9,009 nt of DNA from JAIVGV01 sp035295985 (GTDB lineage: Bacteria; Acidobacteriota; Blastocatellia; Pyrinomonadales; Pyrinomonadaceae). Made by a program: the position numbers and the translations under genes. The notes beneath the pieces are model-generated. The model was not told the DNA's origin and searched no databases. It worked only from the letters and a program-made list of their open reading frames with translations. This document shows positions 1 through 4,801 of this stretch, one piece after another (the stretch's first letter is position 1; each line of letters begins with the position of its first letter). The stretch covers positions 1 through 9,009 of the forward strand of contig DATHBT010000033.1 of assembly GCA_035295985.1 (NCBI GenBank), in the 5' to 3' direction.

Positions 1-388
1 GGACGTAGTTCGCAGAAGGGACGGAGTGCGCGTCCATGCGGACGACGATCTCGCCGCGCGCCGCGGCGACGCCGAGGTTGAGCGCGACGGGGATGTGGCG
101 CGCGGGGTTGTCAACGAGCCGCACGCCGAGCGCGGGGTGGCGCGCGGCGAACTCCTCGACGCGCGCGCGCGTCGAGTCCTCGGAGCGGCCGTCCACGACG
201 ACGATCTCGAAGCGTTCCGCGTCGTACTGCGGCGCGAGGTTTTCCAGGACCTCGCCGATGAACCGCTCCTCGTTGAGACACGGGACGACGACCGACACTG
301 TCGGCGACCCGGCGGCCGGGCGCGAACCGAGCGACGCGCCGGCCGCGCGCGCGTTCGCCTTCGCGATCTGTTCTGTGTCAGCCAGCAT
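1..388 (-). CDS. Family-2 glycosyltransferase, ExoA-like (N-terminal part; 3' end outside window)
   Basis: This is the first 129 codons of a GT-A fold glycosyltransferase, which would transfer a sugar from a nucleotide-sugar donor to a lipid-linked glycan on the cytoplasmic face of the membrane. After about 30 variable residues the family-2 core appears: VSVVVPCLNEERF at 31-43, VVVDGRSEDST at 63-73, and a RMDAHS segment at 118-123 standing where the metal-binding DxD motif lies. The Asp-Ala-His form resembles ExoA-type succinoglycan glycosyltransferases, as I recall them. The ATG at 388 overlaps the last 11 bases of the upstream membrane-protein gene in another frame. No Shine-Dalgarno is visible, so translation is probably coupled. 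The C-terminal half, including any membrane segments, is beyond position 1, so the acceptor sugar and exact subfamily cannot be judged. Confidence 0.9.
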   Translation of the reverse strand, partial: MLADTEQIAKANARAAGASLGSRPAAGSPTVSVVVPCLNEERFIGEVLENLAPQYDAERFEIVVVDGRSEDSTRARVEEFAARHPALGVRLVDNPARHIPVALNLGVAAARGEIVVRMDAHSVPSANYV

Positions 389-1994
389 AGCTTTCGGCCG
401 TCGCGGGCCGCACGCCGTCCCGCGCGGCTTCGATCCGGGCGTCGTCCGCGAGCGCGTGAGCCGTCGCCGCCGCGGCGTTCGCCTCGTACAGCCGGCGCAG
501 GCAGACGGCGTAGCCGACGAGGTAATAGACGTAGAACTGGTAGGCGACCGAGGCGAAGAAGCTACAGATCATGTAGCCGACGAGCGCGGCCTGAAGCCCG
601 ACCGCGAGGTGGTAGAAGCGCGAGGCGCGGCGCGACTCAAGCGTCTCGCGCTCGACGCGGCGCAGGGACTTGAGCGGCGCGACCATGAAGAGGACGTAGA
701 AGGCGAGCGCCGCCAGCCCCATCTCGGCCGAGACCTGCGTGTAGGCGTTGTGGCTCACCTGGTTGTGGAGGCCGACGTGGTGGAAGTTGCCCATGCCGAT
801 GCCGAACAGCGGGTTCGCCGCCGACACCTTGAGCGAGATGAGCAGCAACTCCCAGCGCGAGCTGGCCGACCCCGTCAGGTCGCGGCTCGTGTTGACGATG
901 GTGCTCAGCCGCCCCCCGTAGTCGCCCGGCGCGAGCGCGACGAAGGCCAGCGTGCCGATGATGAGCGCGGCGAAGACGGCCAGCCTGTGCCTCCGGCCGA
1001 GCTTCCACGCGAGCACCGCCGTCATGCCCACCAGGCCGAGGAAGCCGCCGCGCGAGAAGGAGACGACCACGCCGGCCAGCATCAGACCGGCCGCGACGAC
1101 GTAAGCGATCTTCGCCAGGGGGTTCCGCGTGCGCAGGCAGAGCGCGACGGCGACTGGCAGGATCGTGACGAGGTGCAGCGCCATGTCGTTCGGGTTGCCG
1201 AACATCCCGCCGACCGCGCCCTCGATGCGCGAGCCCGCGACGAGGAGCCGGCCCGACCTGTAGTCGGCCACCGCGTTCCAGCCCAGCATGCAACTGACGG
1301 CGACGGCCAGCAGCAGCATCCACACCAGACGCCGCTCGGTACGGACGACGTTCACCGTCACGACAAACATCAGCAGCGCCTTCGAGAACGTGCCGTTGAA
1401 CTCGTTCCACGCGTCCGCGCGGTTGCCCGCGAGCGGCATCGAGAGCAGCGCGCAGAGCGCGAGCAGCAGTACGAGGTTCACCTCGCGCGGCCGCGCCGTC
1501 AGGTTCCCTTCGAGCGCGAACTGCGCGGGAACGAAGACGGCGACCGTGAAGGCCGCGCAGTAGAAGGCCAGCGACGTGAGCGAAGAGAGCGAGGAGAAGA
1601 GTTCGTAAGGGCGGAAGTAGAGGACGAAGGTGAAGGCGAAGAGGCCGGCGAAGGCTATGCCGTGGCCGCGCTTGAGCCGGGAGCGCGACGCTGTCGTCTC
1701 CGCGTTCGCGTTCTCAATCACGTCCGGCGCTACGGAGTCGTGATCGGTTGTTACAGGGTCGGGGCCGGGCGCGGCCGGTGACGCGGGATCGTGATGCGGC
1801 GGGGCCGTAGGCGTGTCGCCTCCGTAGCCGCCGAAGTCGCCTCCGCCTTCGCTATCAAGCCGTGAGTCTCCGCGCGGAGGCTGATCGCCTGTCGCGCCTT
1901 CGCCGTCATAACCTCTCGCGCGGCCCGCGCGCGCGCGGACCGGCGCGACAGGCTGGTAGTCGCTGACGTGGCGCGTGTTCGGCATCGGCGGCAC
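378..1994 (-). CDS. O-antigen ligase/polymerase-like membrane protein (Wzy_C family), copy I
   Basis: The protein is 538 residues from a GTG at 1994; an in-frame ATG at 1985 is equally possible. It is a polytopic inner-membrane protein of the WaaL/Wzy superfamily, which joins or polymerises undecaprenyl-linked glycans on the periplasmic side. Residues 1-110 form a Gly/Pro/Asp-rich, probably disordered cytoplasmic extension. About a dozen hydrophobic segments follow from residue 113 to 500. Family signatures are FGNPNDMALHL (265-275), VSFSRGGFLGL (311-321), the SSRWELLLISLK..NPLFGIGMGNF block (378-403) and SHNAYTQVSAEMGL (414-427), which form the Wzy_C domain with its large periplasmic loop. 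It lies 236 bp downstream of the sigma-like gene, and its end overlaps the GT2 start by 11 bp, so ligase and GT2 are surely co-transcribed. No clear Shine-Dalgarno precedes either start. Ligase and polymerase cannot be told apart from sequence. Confidence 0.9.
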   Translation of the reverse strand: MPPMPNTRHVSDYQPVAPVRARAGRARGYDGEGATGDQPPRGDSRLDSEGGGDFGGYGGDTPTAPPHHDPASPAAPGPDPVTTDHDSVAPDVIENANAETTASRSRLKRGHGIAFAGLFAFTFVLYFRPYELFSSLSSLTSLAFYCAAFTVAVFVPAQFALEGNLTARPREVNLVLLLALCALLSMPLAGNRADAWNEFNGTFSKALLMFVVTVNVVRTERRLVWMLLLAVAVSCMLGWNAVADYRSGRLLVAGSRIEGAVGGMFGNPNDMALHLVTILPVAVALCLRTRNPLAKIAYVVAAGLMLAGVVVSFSRGGFLGLVGMTAVLAWKLGRRHRLAVFAALIIGTLAFVALAPGDYGGRLSTIVNTSRDLTGSASSRWELLLISLKVSAANPLFGIGMGNFHHVGLHNQVSHNAYTQVSAEMGLAALAFYVLFMVAPLKSLRRVERETLESRRASRFYHLAVGLQAALVGYMICSFFASVAYQFYVYYLVGYAVCLRRLYEANAAAATAHALADDARIEAARDGVRPATAESYAG

Positions 1995-2230
1995 TCTGTG
2001 GGCGGACGGAGACAGAGCGAACGCGACGGGGTCGCGTCCCGTGTCGGCGGCGGTCGCGCGGGCGCCGGTCGCTCGCGCCCTATCGCTCGCGGGGCAACGC
2101 GGGCGATAGTTCCTCCCCGCCGGGCGGGCAACGGCAGGCCGCTAAACAACGGCCTCCACGGCCAGAGTAGGCAATGGAGGCGGATAGCGTCAAGCGCCTC
2201 TTCCGGGCGGGCGCGGGGGCCGCGCGGGCG
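1995..2230. other. Intergenic region between sigma-like gene and ligase I, with an inverted repeat
   Basis: These 236 bases hold no supportable gene; open frames crossing them are high-GC shadows. A perfect 7-bp inverted repeat, GCCTCCA at 2152-2158 and TGGAGGC at 2175-2181, has a 16-base spacer. On the minus strand, TTGACG (2193-2188) lies 17 bases before a poor -10 (CTACTC, 2170-2165), so a weak separate promoter for ligase I is possible but not convincing. The inverted repeat overlaps that candidate promoter. The ligase I N-terminus could also be misplaced, but no better start codon with a Shine-Dalgarno was seen here. Confidence 0.4.
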
Positions 2231-3436
2231 TCAGACCGCGACGCCCTCCTCGGCCCCGACGACGACGAGCGAATAGACGCGCTCGCGCAAGGAGAGTTCG
2301 AAGCGGCGCGCCTGCTCGATCTCGGAGAAGGCCAGCGCACGCAACTGCTGCTCGATGCGGCGGCGGTAGTCGGACACTAGCGAGTCGGAGACGCCGAGCC
2401 GCGCGGCGGCTTCGAGCTGCGTGACGTGATCAGGGCTGAGGTAGCAGTGCCACAGCACGCCGAGGATGCGGTCGTACTGCTTGGACTTGCCGCGCACCGA
2501 AGTGTGCAGGCCGCGCAGGAAGCGATCCACGTAGCCGGCGGCCTCCTGCTCCGACTCCCGACGGAGCAAGCCCTCCTCCGGGTTCTCCCTGCCGTCAGCG
2601 GGTTCGAAGACTCTCCCGTCGTCCGAGTCGTCGCCACCCAGGGGCACGAGGTAGATGTCCATCACGGGCAGGCGCGACATGACGAGGCTGCGCAAGGAGC
2701 GCACGTCAACCGGCGCGTCAACGGCTTCGAGCACGGAGACGATCAAATCTTCCAGATCGGAGTTGCTGATGATGATCTGCGCGTCGCCCGTGCAGCCGAC
2801 CATGCGCGTGTCGCGCTGGCGGACGGGGATCATCTGCGCGCGCTGCTCAAGCTCGTGCGCGCCGCGGCGGGCCTTGCCGCCGGGCCACTCGGAGAGGCCG
2901 TACACGCGATCCGCGAGACGGCGGTGCTGCTCCTCGTCCGCCGGATCGCCGTTCGAGTCGAAGCGGCGGAAGTTGGCGGAGGACTGGATGATGGTCGAGA
3001 TGCGGCGCGCGAGGCGGTAAGATTCGGGGTGGCGCTTGCGCAGCTCCGCCGTCAGCAGGTTGGTCAGCTCGATCTGGCCGATCTCGCACTCGATCTCGGC
3101 GTCGGTCATCTCCGAGTCGAGGTAGTGCTGGAAGCGGCCCTTGGCGAGCAGCGTGACGAACAACTCCTGCGTGAGATCGACGTAGGCGTTGCCGCGCTCC
3201 GCCCCCTCGACGAGCAGGCCGGCGCTGTGCGAGGCGCGCACCAGCGGGTGGCTGCACACGACGCGGTGAAGCTCCGACCACAGGCGCGTCACGTCCGAGC
3301 GGCGCAGCGACTCGATCCAGCAGCGCGTGCGCTCGCCGCGCGCGGCGGGCTGCGCGGGGACGGGGCGGTTCTCTTCCGGCTGGCTCGTCATCGGGTCTTC
3401 TGAGTTCTGGTTGTTGTCGGCGGAATTGGCGGCCAT
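2231..3436 (-). CDS. Atypical sigma-70-like / HTH transcription regulator
   Basis: From ATG 3436 the product has 401 residues. Alternative starts are TTG 3568 (445 aa, low-complexity Ala/Lys/Gln extension) and ATG 3391 (386 aa); none has a clear ribosome-binding site. The first 35 residues are polar and probably disordered. A segment near 86-98 (VDLTQELFVTLLA) resembles the DLxQExFxxLW helix of sigma region 2. A helical stretch at 226-258 (from DLEDLIVSVLEAVDAP to SRLPVM) and an acidic linker (268-297) follow. Near the C-terminus, LSPDHVTQLEAAARLGVSDS at 333-352 followed by LVSDYRRRIEQQL reads as a region-4-like helix-turn-helix. The length and the roughly 220-residue stretch between the two parts do not fit ECF sigma factors, which are about 170-200 aa. 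It is a soluble, probably DNA-binding protein. It stands divergent from a zf-HC2 gene and upstream of ligase I. The sigma assignment is by resemblance; an HTH regulator of another class remains possible. Confidence 0.65.
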   Translation of the reverse strand: MAANSADNNQNSEDPMTSQPEENRPVPAQPAARGERTRCWIESLRRSDVTRLWSELHRVVCSHPLVRASHSAGLLVEGAERGNAYVDLTQELFVTLLAKGRFQHYLDSEMTDAEIECEIGQIELTNLLTAELRKRHPESYRLARRISTIIQSSANFRRFDSNGDPADEEQHRRLADRVYGLSEWPGGKARRGAHELEQRAQMIPVRQRDTRMVGCTGDAQIIISNSDLEDLIVSVLEAVDAPVDVRSLRSLVMSRLPVMDIYLVPLGGDDSDDGRVFEPADGRENPEEGLLRRESEQEAAGYVDRFLRGLHTSVRGKSKQYDRILGVLWHCYLSPDHVTQLEAAARLGVSDSLVSDYRRRIEQQLRALAFSEIEQARRFELSLRERVYSLVVVGAEEGVAV

Positions 3437-3713
3437 GTTGCTTGTCCGGGCTTGTCGTGCCGGCTTTTGGGCGGCTGCGGCGTGGCGTGCGGGCTTTGCT
3501 TCGGTCGGCTGCGGGCGAGCCTCGTGAGTTTCGCCCCCGGACGCCTCACCGCTCTGTGCGGGCTTCAACTCTCGCGGCGTCGGCCGTTACGGCGCGGCGG
3601 CGTGCTCTCACTCGACCGGCCGCGCGCGTGGGACGCGAACCCCCCCCGGCTCTCAAGATCGGACAACTCTCAGGCTCGTCGTGATCGGCTGTTTACCAGA
3701 ACTCGGTTGCGCC

Positions 3714-3742
3714 ATTATCCAACGGAGTCGCGCCAAAGGCAA
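3714..3742 (-). promoter_or_regulatory. Sigma-70-like promoter for the sigma-like gene (proximal)
   Basis: On the minus strand, TTGCCT (3742-3737) and GATAAT (3719-3714) are separated by exactly 17 bases. The -10 matches the consensus at 5 of 6 positions and the -35 at 4 of 6. The predicted start is near 3707, giving a leader of about 270 bases before ATG 3436. The spacer contains one copy of the CAACGGAGTC repeat (plus-strand reading), so a regulator binding it would touch the promoter. Confidence 0.5.
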
Positions 3743-3804
3743 CACGCATCTTCGCTTAAGTCGCGCATCGTCCGGGGCGAAAGCCCGCCTCTGTCAACGG
3801 AGTC
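3720..3804. repeat. Pair of 10-bp direct repeats (CAACGGAGTC)
   Basis: CAACGGAGTC occurs at 3720-3729 and again at 3795-3804, the starts 75 bp apart. The first copy lies in the spacer of the proximal minus-strand promoter and the second upstream of it. The layout suits a two-site operator, but a 10-base match in this GC-rich DNA could be chance. Confidence 0.3.
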
Positions 3805-3980
3805 TGTGAGGGGGAGCGCGCCGCGCGCGAACGGTTTCGGCGGGAGGCGCGTCGCAAACCGGGAGAGAGTGCGAAAACACCTGGGCGTCGAGTGTCTGCT
3901 CTTCTGTCGGGGTAGAACAACCGGCCAGTCCGTGCCCGGTCTTGACCGCTAAGGGGAATGGCGCGGCCAACCGTAAGGGG

Positions 3981-4013
3981 TGCGGCGGGAACAACTGCGG
4001 GATTCCCGCCGCA
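3981..4013. repeat. Perfect 11-bp inverted repeat at the distal minus-strand promoter
   Basis: TGCGGCGGGAA (3981-3991) and TTCCCGCCGCA (4003-4013) are exact complements with an 11-base spacer. The right arm ends 4 bases from the -10 box of the distal minus-strand promoter, and the dyad covers the predicted transcription start near 4011. It can act as an operator overlapping +1 or as a hairpin at the 5' end of the transcript. There is no T-run on either side, so it is not a classical terminator. Confidence 0.6.
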
Positions 4014-4017
4014 ATCG

Positions 4018-4046
4018 ATATTAGCAACTGCGCCCTGATTGGGCAA
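4018..4046 (-). promoter_or_regulatory. Sigma-70-like promoter (distal), reading towards the sigma-like gene
   Basis: On the minus strand TTGCCC (4046-4041) and TAATAT (4023-4018) are spaced by 17 bases, with a start predicted near 4011. It shares the TTGCC(C/T) -35 and the spacing with the proximal promoter. It would either give the sigma-like mRNA a leader of about 570 bases or drive a separate untranslated RNA. Confidence 0.5.
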
Positions 4047-4146
4047 CATCTTTTTACACCCGCGCCAACCGCCTGAAAAAACAGGGGGAAAGCCGCCGCG
4101 GGGCGTCAACTTTGTTTTGGAATCAGCGAGGCATTAACGGTTTCTT

Positions 4147-4175
4147 CCAGTTGACCAAGCGAAGCGCCAGTTGAC
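4147..4175. repeat. Pair of CCAGTTGAC direct repeats, 20 bp apart
   Basis: CCAGTTGAC at 4147-4155 recurs at 4167-4175, a period of 20 bp or about two helical turns, upstream of the zinc-finger gene. Each copy includes a TTGAC half of a -35 box, but no convincing -10 lies 16-18 bases downstream of either. It may be an activator or repressor site, or part of a promoter for a non-housekeeping sigma factor. Confidence 0.35.
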
Positions 4176-4292
4176 ACGGTCCGCATGGCCCACGCCCCCG
4201 ACTGCGAGGCCCGCCCGGCACTCTCGCCCGCCGTCGCGCGCGCCTTTCGCCGCCCGCCGCCTTTTTGGGCGGACTCGGAGCGAGGTCAAACT

Positions 4293-4298
4293 AAGGAG
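4293..4298 (+). promoter_or_regulatory. Shine-Dalgarno of the zinc-finger gene
   Basis: AAGGAG lies 8 bases before the ATG at 4307. It is the only textbook ribosome-binding site in the window and it decides the start: the longer open frame beginning at 4185 is in a different frame and lacks such a site. Confidence 0.8.
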
Positions 4299-4306
4299 AA
4301 GGCCCG

Positions 4307-4639
4307 ATGGGTTCCCGCAGCAGCAGCACCACGGCCGCGTTCTGTAAGCTCAGGACCTGCCCTACGTCCGAGACGCTCCTGCTCTACCACGACGCTGCGC
4401 TCGCCGGCGAGGCCACGGGCGAGGTCACGGAGCATCTTTCGGCCTGCGACTTCTGCGGCGCGGAGATGCACCTGCTCTCGCGCTTCCGGCCCACGGGGCC
4501 GCCCGTCACGCCCCCCGTCCGCATGCCCTGGCCGCTCTACCGCCTTGCCAAGGACTTGTTCGCCGCCTCGGCCCGCGTCGCCGAGCGCGCCGCCGCCAGC
4601 ATCTACGACCGCGACAGCCTGACGCTGACCGACGCTTAA
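4307..4639 (+). CDS. Small zf-HC2 (putative anti-sigma) zinc-binding protein
   Basis: This 110-residue soluble protein has the zinc-binding anti-sigma signature: HLSACDFC near residues 44-51 is an exact H-x3-C-x2-C. It is preceded by a Cys-Pro-x-Ser-Glu-x-Leu-Leu-Leu-Tyr helix start with Cys at about residue 19, which can supply a fourth zinc ligand. In the zf-HC2/ZAS family this helical domain binds an ECF-type sigma factor, sometimes with redox-dependent release through the Cys residues. There is no transmembrane segment or signal peptide, so it would act in the cytoplasm. The remainder (about 60-110) is Ala/Arg-rich and has no motif I know. It is the only plus-strand gene here and stands divergent from the sigma-like gene, which is therefore the obvious candidate partner; partnership is inference. 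A strong ribosome-binding site precedes it and a long hairpin follows 38 bases after its stop codon. Confidence 0.8.
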   Translation: MGSRSSSTTAAFCKLRTCPTSETLLLYHDAALAGEATGEVTEHLSACDFCGAEMHLLSRFRPTGPPVTPPVRMPWPLYRLAKDLFAASARVAERAAASIYDRDSLTLTDA

Positions 4640-4677
4640 CGCCTCGTCTCTCTCCCCCAACCCTCTCCCATATGACG

Positions 4678-4727
4678 AGCGCCGCGGGCGCGGAAGAAGT
4701 TTCGGCTTCTCCCGCGCCCGCGGCGCT
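4678..4727. terminator. Long GC-rich hairpin between convergent genes
   Basis: The arms 4678-4699 and 4706-4727 pair over 22 positions with one A·C mismatch: 16 uninterrupted, mostly G·C pairs, then the mismatch and 5 more pairs, closing a TTTCGG loop. It lies after the stop of the plus-strand zinc-finger gene and after that of the minus-strand acyl-CoA synthetase, so it probably ends both transcripts. Only a short TTT follows on the plus strand and no T-run on the minus strand, so it is not a perfect intrinsic terminator. It could also protect mRNA 3' ends. Confidence 0.75.
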
Positions 4728-4801
4728 TTCCGTCTCAGGGATGAAGTGAAGACAGACTCTTCCCTTTCGTCCCTCAGCCCTTCCGTCCCTATCCTTATTT
4801 C

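Larger units (their letters stand above)
3437..4306. other. Long divergent intergenic/regulatory region
   Basis: This stretch of 870 bases between the divergently transcribed sigma-like gene and the zinc-finger gene has no convincing coding sequence. The frames open in it have no family signatures, no ribosome-binding sites and a more mixed base composition than the neighbouring genes, with A- and T-runs at about 4050-4125. It carries two minus-strand sigma-70-like promoters (3714-3742 and 4018-4046), an 11-bp-arm dyad (3981-4013), a 10-bp direct repeat CAACGGAGTC (3720-3729 and 3795-3804) and a 9-bp direct repeat CCAGTTGAC 20 bp apart (4147-4155 and 4167-4175). If the distal promoter is used, the sigma-like mRNA has a leader of about 570 bases. 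The length leaves room for a small RNA, which I could not identify. Confidence 0.6.

Noticed and set aside
36..1781. Long plus-strand open frame (581 codons) opposite the GT2 and ligase I genes
   Set aside because: It is Arg/Glu/Ala-rich, has no recognisable motif and lies antisense to two well-supported genes; such frames are common artefacts in very GC-rich DNA.
2426..3403. Plus-strand open frame opposite the sigma-like gene
   Set aside because: It is an antisense shadow with low-complexity composition (Val/Ala/Arg/His) and no ribosome-binding site.
3452..3952. Open frames in the divergent intergenic region, both strands
   Set aside because: They have no family motifs and no ribosome-binding sites, and they overlap promoter-like elements; the composition differs from the real genes.
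4026..4057. GCCC/GGGC hairpin followed by a T-run (CATCTTTTTAC) as a plus-strand terminator
   Set aside because: The stem is only 4 bp and the T-run is several bases away; there is no gene upstream on that strand for it to end.
4185..4622. Longer plus-strand frame overlapping the zinc-finger gene
   Set aside because: The frame is out of register with the HxxxCxxC protein, lacks a Shine-Dalgarno and gives a Pro/Arg/Ser low-complexity product.
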